64,000 nucleotides of DNA from Pyxidicoccus xibeiensis (GTDB lineage Bacteria; Myxococcota; Myxococcia; Myxococcales; Myxococcaceae), in NCBI RefSeq assembly GCF_024198175.1, contig NZ_JAJVKV010000005.1, forward strand, positions 992,001 through 1,056,000. The letters are read 5' to 3'. This document shows, one piece after another, positions 17,268-25,771 of the stretch (position 1 is its first letter; every line of letters begins with the position of its first letter). The notes under the pieces are model-generated. The model was given only the letters and a program-made list of their open reading frames with translations. It did not search any database and was not told where the DNA came from. The position numbers and the translations under genes are program-made.

Positions 17268-18749
17268 ATGCGCCGCGCTCTCCTGCTCCCCTTGCTGCTG
17301 GCCCTCCTACCGCTCGCCGGATGCACCCGCGCGAAGCGTCCGGACGCGCCCACCTTCCCCTCGCTGGCGAAGTCGCTCTTCGGCACCCTGGAAGACGAGG
17401 GCGCGCTGGCGAGCGCCTATGTCGTGGACGCGGTGACGGGCGAGCCGCTCTTCAACCACCGCGAGCACGTGCGGCTGCTGCCCGCCTCCACCATGAAGGT
17501 GGTGTCCACCGCGTCGGTGCTGTCCGCGCTGGGCGCGGACTTCCGCTACCAGACGCCCGTGGCGCTGGAGGGCGCCCACGTGGATGGCCTCTTCCTGGGG
17601 GACGTGGTGGTGGAGGCGGCTGGAGACCCCTCGCTGGGCTCGTGGCGCTTCCCGGAGACGGCGCTCGCGTGTGACCAGGTGGCGGACGCCATGGTGGCGC
17701 GCGGCATCCGCCAGTGGCGCGGAAACGTCCGGGTGCGGGGCACCGACGAGGCGGACTTCCCCTTCGGCCCCGGCTGGGCCTGGGACGACGCCGCTTACGC
17801 CTACAGCGCCGCCCCGACGAGCTTCGTGTTCCGGGAGAACGTGGTGGACCTGTCGCTGTCGCGCGCGGAGGGCGTGGACTGCGCGCAGCCTCCCACCGTG
17901 CAGCTGACGCCCGCCTTCGCGTCGCTGTCCACGGTGGTGAGCGTGGACATGACGGCCGAGCGCACCAACGTCGCGTGCGTGCGCCAGCGCGGCGGCCCCG
18001 GGGTGCGCTGCGTGTGGCGCTCTCCCGCCAACCAGTGCCCGCGCGCCGCCACCGTGAAGCTGGCCGTGGACGAGCCCCAGGTCCTCTTCTCCGCGTGCGT
18101 GGAGGAGGCCCTGCTCAAGCGCGGCGTGCCCCGCCTGCCGCACACGCTGGAGTCCCCCGCCCCGCTGCGCCCGCCCGTGCCCGAGCCGCTCGTCACCCTG
18201 GTCAGCCCGCCCCTGTCGGAGCTGGTCAAGGTCACCAACAAGGAGTCGCTCAACCTCTACGCGGAGCGGCTGGGGCTGCGCTTCACCCGCGAGCGCACCG
18301 GCGCGGAGACGTACGCCGCCCTGCGCTCCGCCCTGGGCGAGGAGCTCACCCGGCGCGGCATCCCCGCCCGGGACTTGCGCCCGGTAGATGGCAGCGGGCT
18401 GTCCCGCTACAACCTGGCTACCGCGCGCGGGCTGGTGCGCGTGCTCTTCACCAGCCTGCGGGAGCCGTACGGCACCGCGCTGGTGGAGAGCCTGCCCGTG
18501 GCCGGCCAGGACGGCACGCTGGCCACCCGCCCCGTCACCCCCGTCACCGCCGGCCGCATCCGCGCGAAGACGGGCACCCTCTCCGGGCAGCGCTGCTTCG
18601 TGGGCGTGGTGGACCGCCCCGGTGACAGCCAGCACCCGCGCGTCGTCTTCGCGCTGATGCTGGGCAACATGGACGAGGGCACCGCGCTCCCCTCGAGCGA
18701 GGCCTTCGACCGCTTCGCGGCGGCGCTGGTGGAGCTGCCCCTGCGCTGA
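17268..18749 (+). CDS. dacB: D-alanyl-D-alanine carboxypeptidase/endopeptidase (PBP4 type), lipoprotein
   Basis: 493 residues from the ATG at 17268 (a GTG directly before it is an alternative). An N-terminal lipobox LLPLAGC predicts a lipid anchor, unusual for PBP4, which is normally soluble periplasmic. Class C penicillin-binding-protein motifs are complete: SxxK as S74-T-M-K77 in LLPASTMKVVST, the SGLSRYN block, and K434-T-G-T. The insert between the first two motifs (about 100-310) is the usual extra domain of this class. It cleaves D-Ala or cross-links in peptidoglycan. It is divergent from the kinase with ~145 bp between, in which I see no clear operator. Confidence 0.9.
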   Translation: MRRALLLPLLLALLPLAGCTRAKRPDAPTFPSLAKSLFGTLEDEGALASAYVVDAVTGEPLFNHREHVRLLPASTMKVVSTASVLSALGADFRYQTPVALEGAHVDGLFLGDVVVEAAGDPSLGSWRFPETALACDQVADAMVARGIRQWRGNVRVRGTDEADFPFGPGWAWDDAAYAYSAAPTSFVFRENVVDLSLSRAEGVDCAQPPTVQLTPAFASLSTVVSVDMTAERTNVACVRQRGGPGVRCVWRSPANQCPRAATVKLAVDEPQVLFSACVEEALLKRGVPRLPHTLESPAPLRPPVPEPLVTLVSPPLSELVKVTNKESLNLYAERLGLRFTRERTGAETYAALRSALGEELTRRGIPARDLRPVDGSGLSRYNLATARGLVRVLFTSLREPYGTALVESLPVAGQDGTLATRPVTPVTAGRIRAKTGTLSGQRCFVGVVDRPGDSQHPRVVFALMLGNMDEGTALPSSEAFDRFAAALVELPLR

Positions 18750-18929
18750 GGCTCCAGGCAACCGCATGGGCCCGGCGCATTCCCACGGCTGGGACGCGAA
18801 AGCCGGTCGGCCGGAACGCGAGCGAACACCCGGGCGGGGACGACATTCCCATGACGGGGAAGGTGCGCCTGTGGGCAGGGGACGTGGCAGGCTGCGCGCG
18901 ACTTCCCAACCTCACCCTGGAGGTGAAGC

Positions 18930-21116
18930 TTGAAGCTGACAACCGCAGTGACGGCGGCGGTGCTGATGCTGCCGCTGGCCGTGCCGGCCGCGCCGGCCCC
19001 GGGCAAGGGTGCCGCCAAGGCGCCCGCGACGGAGAAGCAGGAGAAGGTGGACACCTACCACGGCACGGAGGTGAAGGACCCGTACCAGTGGCTGGAGTCC
19101 TCCGGCGACGCGAAGGTGCAGCAGTGGAACGACGCGCAGAACGCGCACACGCGCGCCATCCTGGACAAGCTGCCCGGCCGCGAGGGCCTGCGCCAGCGCA
19201 TCTCCGAGCTGCTGTCCTGGAAGTCGCCGGGCTACGGCGCGCTGGAGGATGCCGGTGGCACCCTCTTCGCCATGAAGTCGCAGCCGCCGAAGCAGCAGGC
19301 CTTCCTGGTGGTGCTGGGCTCGGTGGACGACACGTCCAAGGAGCGCGTGCTGGTGGACCCCATGGTGGTGGACCCGTCGGGCCACACCACCATCGACTGG
19401 TACGTCCCCACCCTGGACGGCAAGAAGGTGGCGGTGTCCCTGTCGAAGAACGGCACGGAGAGCGGTGACGTCACCGTCTACGACGTGGCCACCGGCAAGG
19501 CGCTGCCTGGCGAGGTGGTGCCCAAGGTGAATGGCGGCACCGCGGGTGGCAGCCTCGCGTGGAACGCGGAGGGCACCGGCTACTTCTACACGCGCTACCC
19601 GCGCGGCGAGGAGCGCCCGGCGGCCGACCGCGACTTCTTCCAGCAGGTGTACTTCCACCAGTTGGGCACGCCCACGGAGAAGGACACGTACGCGCTGGGC
19701 AAGGACTTCCCGCGCATCGCGATGACGGAGCTGGAGACGTCGCACGACGGCCAGTACACCTCCGCGCTGGTGGCCAACGGCGACGGCGGCGAGTTCATGC
19801 TGTACCTGCGCGGCCCCTCCAAGCAGTGGACGCAGGTGTCGAAGTTCGAGGACAAGGTCATCCGCGCGCGCTTCGGCCACGACGGGGCCCTGTACCTGGT
19901 GAGCCGCAAGGACGCGCCGCGCGGCAAGGTGCTGCGGCTGCCCCTGGCCACCCCCACGCTGGACAAGGCCACGGTGCTGGTGCCCGAGGGCGAGGCCAGC
20001 ATCCAGGGCATCTTCCCGGCGAAGTCGCGGGTGTACGTGAACGAGCAGCTCGGCGGCCCGTCCCAGGTGCGCATGGTGGACCTGAAGGGCCAGGTGCTGG
20101 GGCTGGTGCCCACGCTGCCGGTGTCCTCCGTGGGCGGGCTGGTGAGCGCGGGCGGCGACGACATCCTCTTCGTCAACACCAGCTTCGTGCAGCCGATGGC
20201 CTGGTACCGCTACTCCGCCAAGGACAACAAGGTGACGAAGACGGCGCTGGCCCGCACGTCGCCCATGGACCTGAGCGACGTGGACGTGGTGCGCACCGAG
20301 GCCACGTCCAAGGACGGCACCAAGGTGCCGGTCACCATCCTGAAGAAGAAGGGCACGAAGCTGGACGGCAAGAACCCGGCGCTGCTCACCGGCTACGGCG
20401 GCTTCAACGTCTCCATCTCCCCGGGCTTCAGCGCGCTGACGGGCCTGTGGCTGGAGCAGGGCGGCGTGTACGCGGTGGCCAACCTGCGCGGCGGCTCGGA
20501 GTTCGGCGAGAAGTGGCACGCCGAGGGCTCGCTGACGAAGAAGCAGAACGTCTTCGACGACTTCTACGCCGCCGCGAAGCTGCTGGTGGACCAGAAGTAC
20601 ACGCAGCCGAAGAAGCTGGCCATCCAGGGCGGCAGCAACGGCGGCCTGCTGATGGGCGCGGCCGTCACCCAGCACCCAGAGATGTACGGCGCCGTCGTGG
20701 CGCGCGTGGGCATCTACGACATGCTGCGGGTGGAGCTGACGCCCAACGGGCAGTTCAACATCACCGAGTACGGCACGGTGAAGGACCCCGAGCAGTTCAA
20801 GGCGCTGCGCGCGTACTCGCCCTTCCACAACGTGAAGGACGGCACGCAGTACCCGTCCGTGCTGTTCACCTCTGGCGCCAATGACCCGCGCGTGGACCCG
20901 TTCCACTCGCGGAAGATGGTGGCCCGGATGCAGGAGGCCACCACCTCCAAGCGCCCCGTCCTCCTGCGCGCCAACGCGGAGACCGGCCATGGCGCCGGCA
21001 CCCCGCTCAACGCCCGCATCGAGGAGGAGGTGGACGTCTACTCCTTCGTCTTCAACGAGCTGGGCATGAAGTACCGGCCGCCGGCGAAGAAGGTCAGCGC
21101 GCCGCCTCCCCAGTGA
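18930..21116 (+). CDS. secreted prolyl oligopeptidase (S9A)
   Basis: 728 residues. The start is a TTG at 18930 with GGAGGTG five bases upstream; it begins a signal peptide (KLTTAVTAAVLMLPLAVPAAPA). The N-terminal POP segment DPYQWLE is followed by a seven-bladed propeller region (about 100-440) and then the alpha/beta-hydrolase domain. Catalytic residues read as Ser569 (GGSNGG), Asp652 (GANDPRVD) and His687 (TGHGAG). The family cleaves after proline in short peptides. Myxococcus xanthus has a well-studied relative. A secreted version fits a predator feeding on protein. The gene stands alone, with 180 bp of featureless sequence before it. Confidence 0.95.
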   Translation: MKLTTAVTAAVLMLPLAVPAAPAPGKGAAKAPATEKQEKVDTYHGTEVKDPYQWLESSGDAKVQQWNDAQNAHTRAILDKLPGREGLRQRISELLSWKSPGYGALEDAGGTLFAMKSQPPKQQAFLVVLGSVDDTSKERVLVDPMVVDPSGHTTIDWYVPTLDGKKVAVSLSKNGTESGDVTVYDVATGKALPGEVVPKVNGGTAGGSLAWNAEGTGYFYTRYPRGEERPAADRDFFQQVYFHQLGTPTEKDTYALGKDFPRIAMTELETSHDGQYTSALVANGDGGEFMLYLRGPSKQWTQVSKFEDKVIRARFGHDGALYLVSRKDAPRGKVLRLPLATPTLDKATVLVPEGEASIQGIFPAKSRVYVNEQLGGPSQVRMVDLKGQVLGLVPTLPVSSVGGLVSAGGDDILFVNTSFVQPMAWYRYSAKDNKVTKTALARTSPMDLSDVDVVRTEATSKDGTKVPVTILKKKGTKLDGKNPALLTGYGGFNVSISPGFSALTGLWLEQGGVYAVANLRGGSEFGEKWHAEGSLTKKQNVFDDFYAAAKLLVDQKYTQPKKLAIQGGSNGGLLMGAAVTQHPEMYGAVVARVGIYDMLRVELTPNGQFNITEYGTVKDPEQFKALRAYSPFHNVKDGTQYPSVLFTSGANDPRVDPFHSRKMVARMQEATTSKRPVLLRANAETGHGAGTPLNARIEEEVDVYSFVFNELGMKYRPPAKKVSAPPPQ

Positions 21117-21144
21117 CGCACGAGCCCTGACGCAAGGGCACTCC

Positions 21145-21183
21145 GCCCGCCGTGGACACGGGGACACCGTGTTCGCGGCGGGC
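21145..21183. terminator. hairpin between convergent prolyl oligopeptidase and kup
   Basis: Nested stem: outer arms GCCCGCCG and CGGCGGGC, inner arms ACACGG and CCGTGT. It lies 29 bp after one stop and 24 bp after the other, so it can end both transcripts. Confidence 0.55.
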
Positions 21184-21206
21184 TTCGTGTGGGCGCGGTG
21201 GCCGGC

Positions 21207-23201
21207 CTACAGCTCCACCTGGGCCCCCAGCTCGACGACGCGGTTGGGGGGAATCCGGAAGTACGAGGTGGCGCTGCGCGCGTTGCGGCTCATCCAGGTG
21301 AAGAGCACCTCGCGCCACAGCGCCATGCCGGGCTTCTTGCTGGGGATGAGCGTCTCCCGGCCGAGGAAGAAGCTGGTGCTCATGACGTTGAAGGGCAGGC
21401 CCGCCTCGCGGCAACGCTTGAGGATGTCGGGAATCGACGGGTCCTCCATGAAGCCGTAGCGCGCGACGATGCGGCGGAAGCCCTGGGACAGGTCCTCCAC
21501 CGTCACCCGCTCGGCGGAGGGCACGTGTGGCACGTCCTCGGTGAGGATGGTGAGGAACAGGGTCTGCTCGTGCAGCACCTTGTTGTGCTTCAGGTTGTGA
21601 AGCAACGCGGTGGGCGCGAGGTCCGAGTTGCCCGTCATGAAGATGGCCGTCCCTGGCACCCGGCGGGGCCCGGTGTCCCCGAAGCTCTCCAGCAAGTCCC
21701 TCAGCCCGAGCGCGCCCGTGCGCAGCTTCTCCGCCAGCAGCTCGCGGCCTCGCTTCCACGTCGTCATCAGGGTGAAGAGGACGACGCCCAGCGAGAGCGG
21801 CAGCCAGCCGCCGTGCGCCACCTTGACGATGTTGGCGCCGAAGAAGCCCAGGTCGATGGCGAGGAACGCGGCGGCCACGGGCAGCGCGAGCGAGCGCCGC
21901 ACGCCCCAGCGCTCGCGCGCCACCACGTAGGCGAGGCACGTGGTGATGGCCATGGTCGCCGTCACCGCGATGCCGTACGCCGCCGTGAGCGCGAGCGAGG
22001 AGCGGAAGCCCAGCACCACCGCCACCACACCCAGCAGCAGCGCGAGATTCACTCCGGGCAGGTAGATCTGCCCCTGCTCCGACGCCGAGGTGTGCACCAC
22101 CTCCAGCCGGGGCCAGTAGCCCAGCTGGATGGCCTGCCGGGTGAGGCTGAAGACGCCGGAGATGAGCGCCTGGGAGGCGATGACGGTGGCCGCCGTGGCC
22201 AGCCCCACCAGCGGGTAGAGGGCCCAGTCCGGGGCCAGGTGGAAGAAGGGATTGCTGGCGACGCCGGGCTCGCGCAAGAGCAGCGCCCCCTGCCCGAAGT
22301 AGTTGAGCAGGAGCGCCGGCAGCACCAGGACGAACCAGGCCAGGCGGATGGGCCGGTAGCCGAAGTGGCCCATGTCCGCGTAGAGCGCCTCGCCGCCCGT
22401 TACCACGAGGAACACCGCGCCCAGCACCAGGAAGCCGTGCCAGCCGTTGTGCGCGAAGAAGCGCACCGCGTGCGTGGGCAGCACGGCCTGCAGCACCGAA
22501 GGGTTCTTCACCAGCTCGTGCACGCCCAGCACCGCGAGCGTCACGAACCAGGCCACCATCAAGGGGCCGAACACCCGGCCGATGCCCCCCGTGCCCTTGT
22601 GCTGCACCAGGAAGAGCGCGAGCAGGATGACCAGCGCGATGGGCACCACGTAGGGCGTGAAGAGCGGGGTGGCCACCGCGAGCCCCTCCACCGCCGACAG
22701 CACCGAGACGGCCGGGGTGATGATGCCGTCGCCGTAGAGCAGCGCGGCGCCGAAGAGGCCCAGCGTCAGCAGCACCATGCGTCGCGCCCCGCCGCCCGCC
22801 TCGCCACCAGGGCTCCCGCGTCGATGCAGCACCAGCGCCAGCAGGGCGAGGATGCCGCCCTCCCCCCGGTTGTCCGCCTTCATCACGAAGGCGAGGTACT
22901 TCACCGAGATGACGATGAGCAGGCTCCAGAAGACGAGGCTGAGCACCCCCAGCACGTTGTCGGGAGTGGGAGCGATGCCGTGCTCGCCGCTGAAGCAGTC
23001 GCGCAGCGCGTACAGCGGGCTGGTGCCGATGTCGCCGTAGACGATGCCGAGCGCGCCCAGGGCGAGCGGTGCCAGGCGGGAGAGGGGCTCCCGGCCCCTG
23101 ACGGCCGCATGGCCACCGGAGGGAGGACGGGGTGAAGCGGGAGCAGCCGAGCTCGCGGACGACGGCGAGCCCGGCCCGGAACTGCCAGGGTCGGAAGACA
23201 T
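21207..23201 (-). CDS. kup: Kup-family potassium uptake transporter
   Basis: 664 residues. After a Ser/Pro/Gly-rich cytoplasmic leader (~35 residues) come the family signature ALGIVYGDIGTSPLYALRDCF and the KADNRGEGGILALLAL loop, then about twelve hydrophobic segments and a long cytosolic tail with LFLTILTEDVPHV and GFMEDPSIPDIL blocks. All are typical of KUP/HAK/KT proton-potassium symporters. The start ATG at 23201 is preceded by GAGGAG at 23207-23212, which lies directly after the closing stem of the riboswitch at 23215-23332, so translation or transcription of this gene should be switched by that RNA. Confidence 0.96.
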   Translation of the reverse strand: MSSDPGSSGPGSPSSASSAAPASPRPPSGGHAAVRGREPLSRLAPLALGALGIVYGDIGTSPLYALRDCFSGEHGIAPTPDNVLGVLSLVFWSLLIVISVKYLAFVMKADNRGEGGILALLALVLHRRGSPGGEAGGGARRMVLLTLGLFGAALLYGDGIITPAVSVLSAVEGLAVATPLFTPYVVPIALVILLALFLVQHKGTGGIGRVFGPLMVAWFVTLAVLGVHELVKNPSVLQAVLPTHAVRFFAHNGWHGFLVLGAVFLVVTGGEALYADMGHFGYRPIRLAWFVLVLPALLLNYFGQGALLLREPGVASNPFFHLAPDWALYPLVGLATAATVIASQALISGVFSLTRQAIQLGYWPRLEVVHTSASEQGQIYLPGVNLALLLGVVAVVLGFRSSLALTAAYGIAVTATMAITTCLAYVVARERWGVRRSLALPVAAAFLAIDLGFFGANIVKVAHGGWLPLSLGVVLFTLMTTWKRGRELLAEKLRTGALGLRDLLESFGDTGPRRVPGTAIFMTGNSDLAPTALLHNLKHNKVLHEQTLFLTILTEDVPHVPSAERVTVEDLSQGFRRIVARYGFMEDPSIPDILKRCREAGLPFNVMSTSFFLGRETLIPSKKPGMALWREVLFTWMSRNARSATSYFRIPPNRVVELGAQVEL

Positions 23202-23214
23202 TGCGTTCTCCTCG

Positions 23215-23332
23215 ACGCCTGCGGGGTTAGCTGACGGACTCGGGCTGAGAGAACCTGCCCTACGCTCGACCTCGAGCGACTCGCCCCAACGAACCTGGGT
23301 CCCCCGCTCCCGCTGACAGCGGGATTCGGCGT
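23215..23332 (-). promoter_or_regulatory. ydaO/yuaA-type (cyclic di-AMP) riboswitch
   Basis: Read on the minus strand, the leader of kup shows the conserved ydaO blocks in order: CGCCGAATCC; a hairpin with GCGGGGGACCCA; TTGGGGCGAGTCG; AGGGCA; and CAGCCCGAGTCCGTCAGCTA followed by ACCCCGCAGGCG. The 5' ACGCC (23328-23332) pairs with 3' GGCGT (23215-23219) to make the closing P1 stem. The class binds cyclic di-AMP and generally turns off potassium importers, matching the kup gene 14 bases downstream. The GAGGAG Shine-Dalgarno begins two bases after P1, which suggests control at ribosome access rather than by a distant terminator (inference). The match was made from memory of the consensus. Confidence 0.9.
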
Positions 23333-23429
23333 ATGAGGCCCATAACTAGTCCCTGCCCTCCCGCACCGCAATGCGTCTGGAGGAAAGCCCAGGCATGGCG
23401 GGCACTTGCGCAGCCCCCGGCCCGGCCAC

Positions 23430-24530
23430 TCAGGCGAAGCGGACCTCAAAGGCGCGGGCGTCGGGCTCGGCGAAGCGCAGCAGGCCCTCCCCTTCCCCCA
23501 CCAGCGCGTCGCGCAGCTTCTTGCCCAGCGGCGCGAAGGGCTCGACGACGAGCGTCGCCGTGGCCTTCTTCCGCTCCACCTTCCACGTGCCGGTGACGAG
23601 GCCGTCCACCAGGAACGTGGCGGGGATGCGCAGGTTCTTCGTGATGAGCCGGGAGCGGTACTCGTCCGCCACCAGCCGCGTGCGGTCCTCGTGTCCGAGG
23701 ATGAGGCTGTCGAACTCGGGCAGGAAGCGCACGGGCGCGGGCGTGTCCTCGGGAGGCCGGGGCGCCTTCGGCAAATCGAACAGCTCGCGCCCCTTCTCGT
23801 CGCGCAGGGTGAGCAGCTTCGGCATCAGCGACGCCACCACGTCCTTGAGGCCCTTGAGGCCGGTCCACGTCTGCGCGTCCGCCACCGTCGCCGGGCCGAA
23901 GGCCGCGAGGTAGCGCAGCACCAGCGCCTCCGGCGTCCCGTCGGTGCCCAGCGGCTCACCCAGCCAGGACTCCGCCACGGCGAAGTCCGTGGTGCCCGGG
24001 TAGCCCCACTCGGCGTCGGTGGGCACCTGGATGAGCGGCAGGTACATCCGCACCACGAAGCCCATGGCGCGCTCGTCCGTCTTCGGGTGGCGCTCCACCA
24101 GGTAGTCGCGCACCTCCTCGAAGGTGCGAGGCTCCTCCAGCAGGTACTCGCGCGCTTCCTGGACCAGGGGCGCGATGTCCAGGCCCTTCGCGCGCTCGCG
24201 GAGGATGGCGTGCACCGAGGCCTCCAGCAGCGGCGCGAAGAGGGCCCGCAGCTTCACGTAGTCCTTCGCGCTCAGCAGGTGCAGCGTGCCGCGCATCAGC
24301 GTGGCGCGGACGACCTCGCGGCGCTGCAGCAGCCGCAGGAGCGCCTCGCGCTCGAAGCCCTCGACGCGGGACCAGAGGCCGAGGAAGGGCGGCTTCGCCT
24401 GCTGGGCCTGGAGCGCCACGAGCCGCTCGACGGCCTTGAGGAGGGGGAGCTTCTCGCGCTCCAGCAGCAGCTGTCGCGCGAGCGTGGCCCGGTTGAGCGC
24501 GCGCAGGGTCATGATGGGAGTGGCTGGCAT
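23430..24530 (-). CDS. winged-helix DNA-binding protein (HTH_42/YcaQ-like family)
   Basis: 366 residues from the ATG at 24530 (GAGGG lies eight bases upstream; a second ATG at 24512 is possible). Family marks: an N-terminal LNRATLARQLLLxR, VERLVALQAQQAKPPFLGLWSRV, the LMRGTLHLLSAKDY turn, ATVADAQTWTGL, FLPEFDSLILGHxDR and the final VEPFAPLGKKLRDAL. These are typical of the winged-helix family that includes AlkX/YcaQ interstrand-crosslink DNA glycosylases. YcaQ-type glycosylases use a QxQ motif; here the corresponding stretch reads LQAQQAK, which keeps Q-x-Q. DNA repair is possible but not proven. It is divergent from the PLP-enzyme gene. Confidence 0.8.
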   Translation of the reverse strand: MPATPIMTLRALNRATLARQLLLEREKLPLLKAVERLVALQAQQAKPPFLGLWSRVEGFEREALLRLLQRREVVRATLMRGTLHLLSAKDYVKLRALFAPLLEASVHAILRERAKGLDIAPLVQEAREYLLEEPRTFEEVRDYLVERHPKTDERAMGFVVRMYLPLIQVPTDAEWGYPGTTDFAVAESWLGEPLGTDGTPEALVLRYLAAFGPATVADAQTWTGLKGLKDVVASLMPKLLTLRDEKGRELFDLPKAPRPPEDTPAPVRFLPEFDSLILGHEDRTRLVADEYRSRLITKNLRIPATFLVDGLVTGTWKVERKKATATLVVEPFAPLGKKLRDALVGEGEGLLRFAEPDARAFEVRFA

Positions 24531-24664
24531 GGAGCCCTCGGATGGGTGGCACGCCCCCGCAGGGAGAAGTCCCGGCCGGCGCGCTGGAGCCGGGTGTGTA
24601 CCATTCCGCAGGAGGTCGCGAGCACGGGCGTTGACGCTGGAGCCACCGCGCGTCGGGTGCCACC

Positions 24665-25765
24665 ATGCGCGGCATGGACCTTCCATCCCTGGATTCGCTC
24701 GTCACTCCGGCCGCCATCGTGGACCTGGACCGCGTGGAGGCGAACCTCCAGCGCGTGGCGGCCTATACGCGCGAGCACGGCCTGCGCTGGCGCCCCCACA
24801 CCAAGACGCACAAGACGGTGGAGCTCACCGCCCTGCAGCTGCGGGCCGGCGCGGCCGGCGCCACCGTGGCCACGCTCCACGAGGCCGAGGTCATGGCCTC
24901 CGTCGCGGACGACGTGCTGGTGGCCTACCCGCCCGTGGGCCCCCAGCGGCTCGCGCGCCTGATGGCCCTGCCCCGCCACGTCCGCGTCACCGTCGCGCTC
25001 GACTCGCGCGAGGCGCTGGACGGACTGGGCCGGGCCGCGCGCGACGCGGGCCGCACCGTGGGCGTGCTGGTGGAGCTGGACATGGGCATGCGCCGCGTGG
25101 GCCTCCAGGCCCCCGAGGAGGCTGTGGCCCTGGCTCGCGCGGTGGCTGACACCGAGGGCGTGCGCTACGAGGGCATCACCTTCTACGCCGGGCACGTGCG
25201 CACGCCCGTGGCCGAGCAGGGCCCGGTGCTGCGCGAGCAGGCCTCACGCGTGGGCACCTTCGTGACGGCGCTGGCCGCCGCCGGCCTGAAGCCTCCACAG
25301 GTGAGCGGCGGCTCCACGCCCACGCTGTGGCGCTCGCACGAGGTGGCCGGGCTCACGGAGATACGGCCCGGCGTCAACGTGTTCAACGACCGCAACTCCG
25401 CCGCCCTGGGCGCGTGCGCGTGGACGGAGTGTGCGTACTCCGTGCTCGCCACCGTGGTGAGCACCGCCGTCCCCGGACAGGTCGTCATCGACGCCGGCTC
25501 CAAGGCCCTGGCCAAGGAGGAAGGCGTGGACCCCGCCGGGGGCTACGGCGCCCTGCTGGACAGGCCGGAGGTGGTGGTGCGCGGCGTGTCGGAGGAGCAC
25601 GGCCTGCTGGACGTGTCCGGCACGGCGTGGCGCCCCCGCGTGGGAGAGCGCGTGCGCGTGGTGCCCAACCACGTCTGCACCTCCGTCAACCTGCACGAGC
25701 GGCTGCACGTGCTGCGCAGCGGGGCCCCGCACGCCACGTGGAGCGTGGCGGCACGGGGCTGGTGA
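24665..25765 (+). CDS. D-threonine aldolase / D-serine dehydratase-like PLP enzyme
   Basis: 366 residues (ATG 24665; the ATG at 24674 would also serve). Fold-type III (alanine-racemase N-terminal-like) barrel: TPAAIVDLDRVEANL start and the PLP-lysine motif RPHTKTHK with Lys47. Next come the strand VLVELDMGMRRVGL and the phosphate-binding VSGGSTPTLW. The C-terminal beta domain ends in PNHVCTSVNLH, whose His and Cys are the metal ligands in DSD1/D-threonine aldolase relatives. It likely acts on a D-beta-hydroxy amino acid (aldol cleavage or dehydration). The substrate is not decided by sequence. No operon partner: the neighbouring gene converges 7 bp after its stop. Confidence 0.88.
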   Translation: MRGMDLPSLDSLVTPAAIVDLDRVEANLQRVAAYTREHGLRWRPHTKTHKTVELTALQLRAGAAGATVATLHEAEVMASVADDVLVAYPPVGPQRLARLMALPRHVRVTVALDSREALDGLGRAARDAGRTVGVLVELDMGMRRVGLQAPEEAVALARAVADTEGVRYEGITFYAGHVRTPVAEQGPVLREQASRVGTFVTALAAAGLKPPQVSGGSTPTLWRSHEVAGLTEIRPGVNVFNDRNSAALGACAWTECAYSVLATVVSTAVPGQVVIDAGSKALAKEEGVDPAGGYGALLDRPEVVVRGVSEEHGLLDVSGTAWRPRVGERVRVVPNHVCTSVNLHERLHVLRSGAPHATWSVAARGW

Positions 25766-25771
25766 GCGGCG

